From: Isoetes taiwanensis
Taxonomy: Eukaryota; Streptophyta; Lycopodiopsida; Isoetales; Isoetaceae
Reading direction: 5' to 3'
Length of the DNA stretch: 64,000 nt
Assembly: GCA_021234155.1 (NCBI GenBank)
Contig: JAJEKV010000242.1
Coordinates: 248,001 to 312,000, forward strand
Part shown: positions 1 to 12,076 of the stretch, in pieces
How positions within the stretch are numbered: position 1 is the stretch's first letter
Layout of the letters: each line of letters starts with the position of its first letter
Position numbers and translations under genes: made by a program
The notes under the pieces: model-generated
What the model was told of the DNA's origin: nothing
The model's input: only the letters and a program-made list of their open reading frames with translations
Databases searched by the model: none

Positions 1-75
1 TATGAATATATCTGGTACGTATTGTATATAGGCGGAAAATTATCTGGTGAAGGCTGCGGAGTTTTTTGAACCCTG

Positions 76-631
76 ATCCAAACCAATTTCTGGTCTCCCC
101 TCCAAAAGCTCAATAATGTTGTCGACCCTGTCCACCTTATTTTTTAGTGCCAGTGTCCATATCTATACCATTTTTTGTGCTCTCATCTATCTCTTTGTCA
201 ACCCCATCAATTTGCGTGCCACGTTCCCCCACCATCATATTTACCGTGCCATCTATTGCAAACTTTAGCGCCACATGATCCCTTCTTGGAGGGGAGGCTT
301 ATTAAGAGAGGGCTCACTTTCCTTTGTGCCTATCCCTATCTTCTCCTTTTTGTGGGTCATCCAAACCACTTTCTGGTCTCCCCTCCAAGAGCTCAATAAT
401 GTTGTCGACCTTGTCCACCTTATTTTCAGTGCCAGTGTCCACATCTATATCATTTTTTGCACTCTCATCTATCTCTTCGTCAACCCCATCAATTTGTGTG
501 TTCCTTTCCCCCTTCATCATATTTACCGTGCCATCTATGCAAACTTTAGTGCCACATGATCCCTTGGGGGTCTCATTAAGAGAGGGCTCGCTTTTTTAGT
601 GCCTATCCCTATCTCCTCATTTTGTGGGCCA
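76..631 (-). repeat. Tandem duplication, 283 bp period, of an antisense coding remnant
   Basis: Two head-to-tail copies (about 76-358 and 359-631) align closely from the ccaaaccac/atttctggtctcccctcc start to the gcctatccctatc end. Read on the minus strand, both give the same acidic, hydrophilic peptide. In the second copy this frame is open from 520 to 314 and rich in Asp, Glu and Lys; in the first copy it is broken by a stop. The peptide has no domain I recognise. Because a LINE ORF1-like remnant lies just beside it on the same strand, it may be the variable C-terminal part of that ORF1. Confidence 0.7.
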
Positions 632-639
632 TAGAGAAC

Positions 640-1570
640 ACTGTCCCTTACGAGGGACACGATCTGGGTCAATCTTGCTCACATCCACATGCACTACCCT
701 AGTCAGAGCTGGGGCCTGTCGCCCCCCCTCTTGTTCCTCGCCCACCCCTTCGACCAACCTGCCTAGGCAATTTATGGGGGACTAGAATGGAACCTCTGGT
801 TACACAAATTACATGTTGGTGGAATTCCTTAAAGTCTCATGTCAAACCATTCAGCTTTCCTATCGAATCTTGTAAATGCCACCCCTGTAGGTATTGGTCG
901 CAGACGGTCTACCGTGAGGCACACCCATCCCAGGGAGTTTGGTTTGAATTCGGCTCCAACAAATTCTCCAACCTGTCAACAAATGGCCTTTAGAGCTGCA
1001 ACACTCCAATATTCTGCACTCAGGCCTGCATGGGAGGTCCACACTGGAAATTGTATCATATTTGAACATCTACCTTTAAAGCATGGTCTCCATTTCTACA
1101 CAATGAATTTTGCGTGCTTACAAGCAAGCACTCCCCTACGAAAGAGCGTACCTACCTCTTTTTTCGTGTTTGCCTCAGTAACAAAGTAGGGAGATCAAGC
1201 CATTTGACTATAGGGAAGTCTTCAACATGGCACACTCTTTCAAGAGTTCTCCTAACATCAATTAGGTCAATGTATCCCTGGATCCCTCTTCCAGTCAAGG
1301 CCATATTGCCAAGCTCTCTAATACTGTCTACGACCTCTAGTATACGCAGTGAAACTCGCTCAATCGGCATCCTTCCTGTAGCTTTGTTTTCCCCCTCAGC
1401 CACATGAGGTCCATTACTTTCCACTTGGGTATTCTCACTACGTTGCTTCAAGGCATTGTCTTGAGGCAAAGGGAATTCCTTTCCTCATAGATCGTCACCT
1501 TGGTTGGAGCATTCCTCAGGCCCACCTTGAAGAGGGACATTATCACCATTCAAGCTAGCTTCATTAAGTG
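640..1570 (-). pseudogene. Decayed LINE ORF1 with DUF4283-like region
   Basis: Plant L1-type LINEs and their domesticated relatives carry an ORF1 with a DUF4283 domain, followed by a zinc knuckle, that binds element RNA. Reading the minus strand from about 1140 to 840 gives a matching pattern. First comes HAKFIV, a stop, then KWRPCFKG. PVWTSHAGLSAEYW follows, which parallels the family's VW(I/V)xLPGLPLEFW signature, and then a GEFVGAE segment parallel to the family's GxFxxxD. Upstream (1469-1152) there is an open, charged N-terminal stretch. Stops and at least one frame change interrupt the frame, so it is not functional. It points away from the sense-strand LINE that starts near 2.36 kb, so it belongs to a different insertion or an inverted piece. 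Family assignment is from motif memory; strand and breaks are seen directly. Confidence 0.6.
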
Positions 1571-2357
1571 ATCATTCAGGGACAAGTTACAAACGTTGGA
1601 GTTGGCTTTAACTTGGTCAGATATTTCAGACTAACCACATCCTTGTATGTTGGTACCCTCAGCGAGATTTCTCGATCACCTCATGGAAGCAAAGCCTGGT
1701 CCCGTGCTTGTTGGGGCTTGGCGCCTCCCTTGTCAATGCTCAAGGTATCCATACAACATGCAACATTCTCCTTGGAAGGCTCATAGACATCTATTGGATG
1801 GGCCATGGCTTGTAGATCAGTGGCCACCGCTTAAAAATGTTCTTCTTTGAGGAGTGGAACTCGCCCCTCAATACTTAGAGCATCATGTTGGAGCATTGAA
1901 CCCATGCCAGAAGTAGACACATTTTGATTGAGAGCGCAACAATTTTTCTTATATTTGAAACCTTCATTACATCACCATATATATCGCCTTCAATCATAAC
2001 TATGGAACTTCGAAACAAGAGATAGGAATTTGCATCAAAATTGCACCCCATGGCCTAGTGCAAGTCTAACCAGTACATATCCTCCAACCATTCAACAAAA
2101 ACACTATGAAGGTATGCATGGGCCACTTTTGGGACGCACAAAAATTAAATGCTCTGACTCATGCTAGCACCTCGTCAAGTTACCTTGGATTGTGAAGAAC
2201 CCATCCTTCTCAAAGTAAGACTCCCAAAGTGCTTGCCTCATAACAATCAATTCCCATAGGCCTCGGGGATTTCCTGTGATTCATTCCCATCTCACAAAGG
2301 ATCTGTTGGCCAAAATGGCTAGAGCATAAACAAAGGGATTGTGAGTAGTGTTAAGGG
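1571..2357. other. Intergenic or decayed retroelement DNA, no supported gene
   Basis: No open frame here has a recognisable domain. On the minus strand there are short open runs between stops that could continue the decayed ORF1 region, but nothing in them can be named. Confidence 0.4.
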
Positions 2358-5300
2358 ATGAGGAAGCTCCAGATCAATGCGCATCGGATGAGGGACGATG
2401 ATGATGAGATGACCACCAACTATGCTAAATCTTTCGAATCTCTACCGGAGGTACACGAGAAAGGATGCATGCCCTTCAAGTTTAATACAAGCTACCTGAC
2501 TAAGCAGAGTTTTATATATGCATTCAAGTTGTTTCCTGCCTCATTGCCTCAAACATCCTTACCTAGCATGAAAATATGGGTACAAAATGTACAAGCTATG
2601 AAAAAATGGATGAAGTCATGGGGCAGGGATCGTGCTGTTGCATTTAGAAAGGAGAAAAATGGCCTCCATAATGAGCTAAGAAACATTAGACAAAATCTGT
2701 TGAATGACCCCCTTGATGTTAGTAAGCAAGATAAGAAGATGGAAAGAAGGGCAAAGGCTATTGAGGAGGAAGAGGCAAGGGGTGCTGCTGTAAGGTCAAA
2801 ATCTAGGTGGTATGTGGAGATGGACCATAAGAACTCCAAGGTATTCTTTAGAATGGCATATGCCAGGCTAGCAGAGAACGGAATTTCTAGGGTCTCGAAT
2901 GATAAGGGGGTGATCATTGACAAGCAACACGATATTGGTGTCTTTCTTAAACAGACATACCAGTCACTTTTCTCGAAGGACCCACAGCTGGTGGGTTTTG
3001 ATGATGCGATGGAGGCCTGCTCCAGGGTGACTCAAACTAGTATTCGCCCTGCTGGCAATTGACAACTCATGGTCGACATTACAGAGCAAGAAGTCTTCAA
3101 AACACTATGTTCTATGGCAACGGGTAAGTCTCCTAATCTAGATGGGTTTCCCTCAGAGTTTTATGTGGAGTTTTGGCATGAACTTAAGGTCGATTTGGTG
3201 GAAGCCATCAGCGGGGCATGGTCGACTAAGGAACTTCACTCAGCCATTTCTGTGGGCTTTATTCCTTGATTCCTAAAGTAGACAAACCATAGCCCATAGA
3301 CGAGTGGAGGCCCATTGCTCTAACTAACACTACTTATAAGATTTTGGCTAAGATCATTGCATCTAGAATGGAACCTATGCTGCATAGAGTGATTGATAAT
3401 GAACAGCCAACCTTTCTACCAGGTAGATCCATATTGGATAATTATCATGCAGCAAGGGAAGGGACACACTGGTGTCAAAGATCATGTCAACATGTAGTTC
3501 TTCTGAAGTTGGACTTCAAGAGTGCATATCGCAATGCTTGGAGAGAATTATGCATTGAATGGAATTCCATCCAGATTTGGTTGAAAAGGTAATGGGTCTT
3601 AACAATCTTACAAGTGCATCAGTGATCCTCAATGGGAGGCCTATAGGGCTATTCCAAATAAGGAAGGGAATAAGACAAGGATGCCCACTGGCGCCCTATC
3701 TATTCCTCATTGTAGCGAATGTTTTGACATGCTTGGTCAAGGTTGAGGTACAACTACAGAGAATTGAGGGATTGAGGCTTCCAGGCATGACTGATGAGAT
3801 GCTCGCCATCATGTAATATGTGGATGACACCTTCTTATTTATCAGGTATGATGATCAGAGTTTAACTTTTAAAAGAGTCTTTTCAAGTTTCTCTAATGCA
3901 TCGGGAATTGAGCTCAATAGGAAGAAATGCTCTATCTTGTTGCCACACGAGGACAAGTCCACCATTAATCGCTTTTGGCCCTTGGGCCTTAAATAGTAAG
4001 ACAATAAGACACAATGAAGCTTCTAGGCATTCCCCTCTCTCTTCAAGCCTCTACTCGTGGGTTGTGGGCCCCCATTCCTGGAAAAGGTTCAGAGAAAAAT
4101 AAATATTTGGTCATCGAGAAGCCTCTCTACAGCGGGCAGAGTGACGGTGGCCAATGCTGTGCTTGGATCTTCATATATCTTCTACTCCTTGATCCTCGTG
4201 GGCCCTAAGGTAGTCTATGAGGCTTCAGAGGATGATTAGAAAGTTCATATAGAATGGTCCCTCTGAACTCGCATGGTCTGAAGTATGCAGAGACAGGAGA
4301 AACGGGGGATTGGGGTGCAAGGAGATATTGCTGCAAGCTCAGGTCCTGGTAGCAAAAATAATTTGGAGATCTCTTATGGGGGAGCAATCGCCTGCACTTC
4401 ACTTTGTTTGATTCTGGCTCGACAAATGCACACCTTTAGGCAGGCCATCAGTTCCTATAGATGAGATAAGCTCGTTTTTTTACTCTTTTTCTATGCCACG
4501 CACGTGGTGCATCTCCCATTATGCGAGGGCTACTCAGTGCGTGGCATGAGGTTATAGATGTTTTTCACCTAATGCCTTCCCTAGAGGAAGTGGGGGGCCT
4601 TAGCCTGTTTTGGAACACAATGGTATGGGAAAAACGTGGTCTGCCTCTGGCTCTGGTCCACCACCGCATATATTCGAGGTGGAGACAATAAGAGATCCGC
4701 CGCTTAGCTGATATCTCGTTGGATGGTCAATGGTTCTCTTGGTCTAAACTCCAAACTAGGCTTAGACAGGCTAGTGTGTTGGACAAGAGTATTTTTAGAA
4801 GCATTATGGCTAATGTGCATGATTGTTCGGGAGTGTAGGTCGTAATGAGGTCTGGGAGATTGAGGAATATTTGGTAAGTGGGATTTACATGCTAAAAAGG
4901 AACCTTTCTCGCTTCAAGGTTTTGGCCAGCCTGGATGTTACAGATGAGGTGTTCCTACAGCTCTTGGTTGGTTCCTGGCAATGCAGGTGCTTCAAGAAGA
5001 TACAGCTGTTCTGGTGACTAGCTCCTCAAGATGCAATCAACGCCATGTCTCGGTTGAGGAGGAGAAAGATAGTGGGATGAGATTTCTACTTACTTAGATG
5101 TGGACAATGTGAATCAGTGGAGCACATGTCCTATGGTTATGGACTTTTGCCACTCGGTTTCATCCATACTTCACGTAACCTCTAAAGAATGGGCTACATA
5201 TTCTATTGGTTTCAGCAGGGTCACCAACCAGAGCTTATGTCATCAGCCATCAACATTGCTCTATGACCATTCCAAGGGGGATTCACTGTGGATGCCATAC

Positions 5301-5618
5301 AATGTGCCTGAGTGACTTAGAGCTTTTTTGACATATTTTCACACGTAATAGGAAATATGGTAGAAATTATGATAAGCAGTTGGATAAGATTTGTAGTATA
5401 CAAGGCGTCAGCATGTTTTTCTGTTGCTCTAGAGCATAGAGGAGGTGGTCAATGGCCTAACTTAAACTTTGGCAGTTAACCCTTAACTCCCCTTCGGACT
5501 AGCCGGGTTCCCCTTGTGCTCATGGATGATACGTGGACATAAGGTTCATCTAGATGTTTTTACTTTTTATTAATATAATATACATACTTGCCTTTAAAAA
5601 AAAAAAAAAAAAAAAAAA
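2358..5618 (+). mobile_element. L1-like LINE, 5'-truncated, with poly(A) tail
   Basis: A non-LTR retrotransposon remnant copied by target-primed reverse transcription. The order is typical of plant L1-type ORF2 downstream of the endonuclease. First is a lysine/glutamate-rich linker (2358-3062), then the reverse transcriptase (about 3069-4240), then a decayed C-terminal region, where a CxxC-like segment occurs near 5095-5140. A 3' untranslated piece follows and ends in about 22 A residues at 5597-5618. No apurinic endonuclease domain is visible upstream, so the copy appears 5'-truncated or its 5' part has decayed. Multiple stops and frameshifts show it is dead. I could not identify a target-site duplication because the 5' boundary is uncertain. 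Confidence 0.85.
3069..4240 (+). pseudogene. LINE reverse transcriptase, frameshifted
   Basis: The reverse transcriptase core is spread over three shifted frames. 3069-3269 holds the finger region with the GKSPNLDGFPSEFY pattern. 3290-3560 holds EWRPIALTN, then KILAKIIASRM and FLPGRSILDN, and ends in the catalytic LDFKSAY motif with its Asp. 3559-3816 holds the NGRPIGLFQIRKGIRQGCPLAP-type loop. The active-site box YVDD lies at 3817-3828 with both aspartates intact, but the codon just before it is a stop (TAA, 3814-3816). The thumb follows with LGIPLS and the INIWSSRSLSTAGRV pattern. These are standard landmarks of plant L1-type enzymes. The breaks show it is inactive. Confidence 0.85.
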
Positions 5619-8606
5619 TCCTCAAAATTTTCCTTGTAAAAATTGTTGTATTTAAACTACAACTGGCTTCTGGGAAGGATAATTGGTTCTGCAGAGGAAG
5701 AAAGCAGTTTTGACACTGCTATGTTTCGGTGGCCCTATCTTTCTTTACAGACTTCATATTGGCATGTGGGTTTTTGTGTCCTTTTCTCTATCTCGTGTAG
5801 AAAAATATCATGGTAATCAAATTTTTTAAAAAATCTTTTTGTCGAGACAGTTTGACTTTATGTAAATGAGAAGCTTTTAGTACTTGACCCCCCTAAATTT
5901 GGTAGAGCACAACTTACAAGAATGGAGGCATATACATTTCTAGACATTTTTCTAGCGAATTATGACTATCATATATGGCTCCTAAGAAGGGTATGAACTA
6001 ATGAGTATTTGGCGGATTTTGAACAAAAACCATATAATCCTTAATTTTTTTGCGGCAAGAAAAAAAACTCGAATGCAAAAAAGGGGGGAGGGAAGATTGT
6101 AACTAGAAATTACGGAGACTAACCCCTTGTTTTTCGATGCCTGATTCCAGTACATTTTATGCAATTGATATTATGTAAATTTTAAAGCGGACACTGCAAA
6201 TGGACCATTTCTAGCCCATCATAGGGCTACTCTAGTGTTAACCAAAATCAACCACATGCACAACTATTTAGATGTTCCTAATGTGGATTATCCTCAATAT
6301 GGCAACTTACCATAGGCTTTAGGTTTAACAATATGTACAAAAACTTTATGTATTATAATTCATATGTAAATTAACTAGAAAAGGCACACCAGAAAGGCTT
6401 TGACAGAGTTAAACTTGCTACATGTTCAGGTCAAGCTTTAGCTTTGGCTTCCAGATTGAAGGTATTTAGGTTTGGTGCCATTAAAGTGTGGTAATTGGCA
6501 AAGTGCTTTTGTGTTATGTATTTTCACATTTGTAGTAATTTATTCTAACTGAAGGTTAAATAAATATTTGGTATATTTGTTCCTTCCATATGAGGAAGCA
6601 ATATTTCTTAGTCTAGTATGATTGAATGGGACTCTCTCTTTCCTCCTTCCATAAGGCTTTCAATAGTAGAGACCAATTCCTGATAGATAGGCTTCTCATT
6701 CATCTCAACAGATTTTCTACAATGGTGGATAGTGGGTAGCCGCACACATGCAAACTCGAAGAAAAATAAAGGGAATGTCCAATTATACAACTTGGACCCC
6801 ATGAAATACAATGCTAATAGATGTTTGGTTTGTGTACCTGCCGAAAGCTTATCACCGGGATTAAAAAACCCCGCCCTTTCGGGTTTTCGAGGAAAAACCC
6901 TAGTGATAAGCCTTCGACAAGGGGCTTGGACAAATGTAAGGCTGAGAATTCGCTCCCAAAACCCACGAATGGAGAAGTCGAAGCTGCTGCCGCTTGCCAA
7001 CCTGTATCTGCACATCACCAACACTAGAACAAATGTGACAAAACAAACCTCCTAAAGTGGAGGGGCTGATCACGCATGCCACGTGACAACAAAACAAAAA
7101 CCTCTTCAAATAGAGGGGTTGGTCACGTGTGCCAGGCGACAAATACATTAAACAATTAAGGGGGGGAGGGTGGGTTTCAAAGAATAGAGAATAAGGTACT
7201 GCTGAGAGAGAAGAGGAAGCGGTTGAGACGTTGATGAAGAACCTTGCCTAATATAGCGATCTCCCAACCAGAGAAGGCATGCACCGCATGGATGCATGCA
7301 AGACATACATGCTCGCCCCCTCTAGAATTTCGATCCGAGGGCTCGGATCGATGGGATACCTTATAATGCCTGTCTATTTTGCACAGCTTAAAAGACAATA
7401 GACTAGGCTAATTTTTTTTTTCTTTTGTTTTCCCTCATTCATTCTAGATGGATCTCAATTTGTAATCTATGGCTGAGCTTTGTTATGTCCAAGTTGTCCT
7501 CTAGATTAGTCTCAATTTGTAACCTATGGCTGAGCCTTGTTATGTCCAGCTTGTCCTTTAGATTATAGTATATATGATGACATAATTGCAAGAAATTGCA
7601 TGTCAAAATGCTTTGTAGAAGATATAGGACCGGATATATGCAAATTTTCTAACGTTTGGAAGAACCTTTTATTTTGATCAAATTTCAAGTTGGGATTGAT
7701 CATCTATATTCTGATGGTCTGGCATCATGACAATTCCATCATCTTGATTGGATGGATGGAGGGGATTGCCAAAGGCATTTTGCGACAAAAATAGTTACGA
7801 TATGTATTCAGAATTATTGTTTGTTAAGGAAGAAAATTGTGGCATTTTACGTTTCAAACTCCTAAACTAACATGTTTCTCATCTATCTCATGCATACCTC
7901 TACACAATAGAAGGGTCACGCCACATGACAACCAAAGATATTTTATTGTCAACTAGAGGATATCAATGAAAATATAACGGTCATGTGCCAGATTATGGAG
8001 CAGTAACAACTACCTTAAGGATGAACTTTAAAGCACTCTAATAGAATGAACTTGTCAGGCAAGTATTTCCATATCTTTTGAAGATGAATTCCAGTTATTT
8101 AATGAAACAAAGGTCATTCGTACTTCCTATCAGATCTAAGCCCACTACACTTACTCTTGCAGAAAAAGATCTGGGTAAAACTTCTCTTATCAGCAGCATT
8201 TTCTACTACACCCATTTCTCTAATGTTAAAAGCAAGCAAATACAAAAGCAAGCTGAGTAAGAGTTAAGAATATAATAAGTGGAACGCAATAGAACAATAG
8301 AGCATTATTTTAGGAACCCTAAATCCAGTATCCGATCAATGGCAAAAAAAATATCGGAGAAATATATTGCAGCATATTTATGTCTGTTTCCAGATAGTAT
8401 TCGAGCAACATCAGAAGATGGGGGAAAGTGGTTGACACAAGTCCGAGAACCTGGTTCTATAGTTTATAAACTATGGTGAGAACAAGAACAAAGGCTGTTG
8501 ACCATGATGATCTGATGAAAGATGAGGTTCAAAAGGGTTAAACATGGTTTACTTTAGACCTTAATCAAATATCTACAAAAATGCAAATGGACCGAACCAA
8601 AATTAC
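5619..8606. other. Long stretch without a supported gene; short hairpins and a small tandem duplication
   Basis: The DNA is A/T-rich and none of the open frames is convincing. Two local structures stand out. At 6862-6912 a GGGTTTTTC/GAAAACCC/GGGGTTTTTT arrangement forms a strong imperfect hairpin. Read on the minus strand, it resembles the hairpin near the 3' end of the LINE at 60.09-60.16 kb. At about 7026-7145 a ~57 bp unit is repeated twice, each with a small CCTC...GAGG stem followed by a TCACG...TGCCA segment. Interrupted pyrimidine and A/T-rich runs fill the rest. Confidence 0.5.
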
Positions 8607-8801
8607 CTCCATGGATGAGAGCTTCAAGCAAAAAGCCAAGATTATGAGGCAGCTCAAAGAATGCAATTCCTCTTTGAAAGGATGTGTTGCAGCAATAAGC
8701 CCGAACGAAATAGGTCAAAGCCCGCTCCATAAACATTTGTAGATCGGGTCTTCGACGCATATACACCATATGCTCCTGGAATTTAGATGCACAGGTAAAA
8801 T
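8607..8801 (-). CDS. Isolated coding exon of an unrecognised gene
   Basis: On the minus strand a 195-nt open segment lies between a good acceptor (gatgatgcag, exon start 8801) and a good donor (gag|gtaatt, exon end 8607). 195 is a multiple of three, so the exon is symmetric. The encoded ~64 residues look like real protein: a mix of charged and aromatic residues, including QEHMVYMRRRPDLQMF and RGIAFFELPHNLGFLLEAL, with no low complexity. I do not recognise the family. No convincing partner exons were found within several kilobases on either side, so it may be a relic of a broken gene or one exon of a gene with very long introns. Splice sites and open frame are seen; exon status is inferred. 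Confidence 0.4.
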
Positions 8802-10328
8802 CTGCATCATCGCATTGTTAGTGTTGAATATACAAGAGTTTCTGAAACAACATCACAAGAAGAGATAAAGATTATATAGAGAGTGCTACAACTATAGCTT
8901 CGCAGCCATCCTCTATTCCGTGCTCCAAACCTTGGAATGCATTGGCTCAGGCTGAAGGTCCCAAACGAAAATATGCTCACAATACCTACTGAATACATAC
9001 AATGCTAAATCCTAGAAGACCATTCTAAGATAATACAAAAACCATAAGAACCGCCAATAACTGTCTAGAATGTCAAAATGGAATCTATGACCCTCTCGGA
9101 GCTCGATCCGCCCATGGCAATTGCCGGGCCGATAATGGCAGCCATAATTGCAATGCATGCTTATAGGCAGGAAGCAAGAAACTATGGGCCACAATGAGGA
9201 AATAGCTAGCGGCAAGGTAAACTTGCTCAAGACTAATAGCCCATGCTAGAGCAATTTTTTGGGCTACACACCTAATCTAGGGAAAGCGTAGCAAGGACAA
9301 CATAGGCTGAAAGTAGGCAAGAAATCCAAAGCGATATAGAAATGGATGCAGTTTAATAGTCCACAACAATGAGGGATTGTGACAAATGAGATTTCCGTGT
9401 AATTTCTTGACCTTATCTAATTTTCTTGGCCATAGATCTTGAAAAAAAAATAATCTAATGGTAAAAATAATGCCACATCAGTTTTTGATGAGATGGAGGT
9501 GCTATATGGATAGGCTAGAATTGCAATAAAGGTTGTAGGCTTGGTTGGGTTGGTGAAGAGAAATGCCTCTAAAATCATTGTAGCAATCTTTCCATTATAT
9601 ATACAGAACAAACAGTTGAATAAAAATAAAAATAAAAATAAATAAAAATTTATGAAAAAAGGTGTCACTATTGTTGCAGGAATATAAATAAAACAATGCA
9701 ACACAAACCACCTTCTGCATGCACATCTTCGAGAACCTTGAATGCCTGCAACAAAATCAACTTAAAAAAGATAGGAATACAAAAAAGTAAAATGTACTTC
9801 ATCTTTTTGCTTTAAACTTTTAATGTTCAAGAAAATAACCTCGAAATTTGAGCCAACGGCCACAACATAGCTATAACCTTCATTTGAAGCAATCTTACCT
9901 TCAAATCTACAAAAGTATGAGCCAACGACCAAGTTTTAACAAAACATGATTAAATTTTTATAAACAAGCTATCAATCTTGAAAGGAAGATGTTAGACCCT
10001 TGAATCTTCATAATAGAACTAGAAATCTTCACCGAAAACATGATTGAAGCAAAAACAAAATTGAAAGTATAGAAAAATATGAGCAAATTCAACAAAACAG
10101 ACTTAAATCTTGACAAAAAGGTATCAAACTTTGCAAGAAGGTGCATGAACTTAAGACACTATAATTAAATCAAGCTAGCATCTAGAAATAAGAGAAAAAT
10201 ATGGCAATAATCAGCCTAGAGTAACGAAGAAGAAAAGGAAGGAGAAAGAAGAATGCCCATTTATATATGTTTGCCATGCGACACTAAGTGGCAAAAAAGG
10301 TGGTCATGGATCAGAAAATGATGCGTCT

Positions 10329-10504
10329 GGGCGTTTGGTCTAGTGGTAACACACTAGTTCCTTAGCAATGTGGTCTCGAGTTCGAGACCGCCTAGAATCG
10401 CACTCGGTACTGTTGGGGGTCAAATCCCAACAGATGCAATGTAAGGTGGTTGGGGGGCAGGGCCCAACCAAGCAATGTAGTGTGGTGTGTGGTCACATAT
10501 CCAG

Positions 10505-10546
<42 letters not shown>

Positions 10547-10550
10547 GCCG
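10329..10550 (+). mobile_element. tRNA-derived SINE
   Basis: The head carries both parts of an internal RNA polymerase III promoter. The A box TGGTCTAGTGG is at 10336-10346 and the B box AGTTCGAGACC at 10379-10389, spaced as in a tRNA. The acceptor stem cannot close (no complement to the GGGCG start is found about 70 nt downstream) and a non-tRNA body follows. So it is a SINE, not a tRNA gene. The 3' end is a TATC repeat (10505-10544), acting as the simple-sequence tail. No clear target-site duplication was seen. It is inserted inside copy A of the WNK-flank duplication. Confidence 0.75.
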
Positions 10551-10592
10551 CCTCCCACCACTACCACTACCACTACCACTACCACCACCACC
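10505..10592 (+). repeat. (TATC)n followed by (CCACTA)n microsatellites
   Basis: About ten TATC units are followed after a short spacer by CCACTA/CCACCA units. The first tract is probably the 3' tail of the SINE. Small open frames across it encode only repeats. Confidence 0.9.
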
Positions 10593-10764
10593 TTTGCTGT
10601 CTAGGGCTTTAGCCCCGCTTGGTCATGACTCCTGTATAGTTTTTGTCATAGCTCATAATTCCAAAATCCTAATTAGGTGAAATTTTTGCCTTTGAAAAAC
10701 TTGTTCAGAGTCATCTCCATTGACATTAGACTTGACTCTTTTGGTCAAAATTTAGAGGAGCAAA

Positions 10765-11160
10765 TGTAACGTTCCTTAACTACCCTGGCCTAACCAATTG
10801 GCCAAAACATCTGGATGTTTATGGAAAATCCATCCCACCCGCTTATGGTGGTATTAGGAAACGCCACACCAAGATCTACTCGAGCAATCTCTCATGGGTC
10901 CGTCACAATCTCTCCCACTAGAACTATGCTCGTCCTCGAGCATCATAAGACCATGGACCACACCATCCCATGGTGTCTAGGACCAAGCCAAGACAATCCC
11001 ATCCAATGGTATCCAAGTCATACATGCTCCTATAGAGACTCAAACTTGAGCCCTACTCTGACACCAAATGTAACGTTCCTTAACCACCTTGGCCTAACCA
11101 ACTGGCCAAAACATCCGGATATTTATGGCAAATCTGTCCCACCCTCGTATGATGGTATCA
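10765..11160 (-). mobile_element. TRIM (terminal-repeat retrotransposon in miniature)
   Basis: Two 92-bp direct repeats (10765-10856 and 11069-11160) are exactly 304 bp apart and enclose a 212-bp internal region. Read on the minus strand, the 5' repeat begins TG and both repeats end in TTACA. Two bases after the 5' repeat comes a primer-binding site (TGGTGTCAGAGT, plus-strand 11055-11066), which matches 10 of 12 bases of the initiator-methionine tRNA site TGGTATCAGAGC used by plant LTR elements. A purine run (AGTGGGAGAGA, minus strand, near 10910-10920) may be the polypurine tract, although it lies about 50 bp from the 3' repeat. There is no coding capacity, as expected for a TRIM. One repeat starts TA instead of TG, consistent with age. 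Confidence 0.8.
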
Positions 11161-12076
11161 GGAAATAAGCGTCAAGGTATTGCCTCAAGCTATGGTGATA
11201 TAGGTCTGTTTGCATCTGTATGCACAGGTCTGTGCTCCTGCACATTCAATATTGCCAATCATCGAGCTCTCTTTTCCCTCCAGTAGACTTTAAGATGTTG
11301 CTATGAGTGTGAGCATGGACATATATATTCTTCATATGTTTTGGGCTTCCAAATGCAAAGGAATTTGATTGCCTCTTTACTTGTTATCTGTCTACATTTG
11401 TAGGAGCCTATGCCTATTTTCTATGGCCCCATGAAGAATCAAGAAGAAAAAAAGAAGAAGTAATTTTTACATCATGGCACATTGGCAGCATCCGATTGGA
11501 TATATGATGCACACACCACACCAACATTGTTGCTTCCTTTTTTACACAGAAATTCCACAAATGCAAATCATGACTATTCGATTTTAGTATATGAACATTC
11601 AATGTCAAATATGAAGGGAGGAAAAATATTAAGGTGGATTAAAATTTAGGACATTGGACTGACATGTATGGAACAAAGCATACATGGCATAACCGCTGCA
11701 GCCTTCTGCCTTAAAGCCTAAACCAAATAGCTCTCGTTTCGCAACCAGTTAATTAACATTTTGCGGGGCCTATTCTCTACCAGTGGAATCATCCCCTTTA
11801 CACGCTATTGCAATCAAACGTCTTTAACTTTGGTGTCTTCTTCCATACATTAGATCATACACCATACTCCAATAAAACTTTAATTAACCTACGGTCATTT
11901 TGAGGTCTCAAATGCTGGATTTGATGCAAGTTCGAGTTGATTTCATTGTCCAAGGTTTCGAGTATCTATTTTACTGGAAAGGCATTGGATATTACTTTTC
12001 TCTGGTTAGATATGGACACAACATCTAGTTGCAATACTCGCCCCAGGTTATGGCTTCTGTTGTAGCATAATTCAAG

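Noticed and set aside
10329-10402. A tRNA gene
   Set aside because: A and B boxes are present but the acceptor and anticodon stems do not close. It is the head of a SINE.
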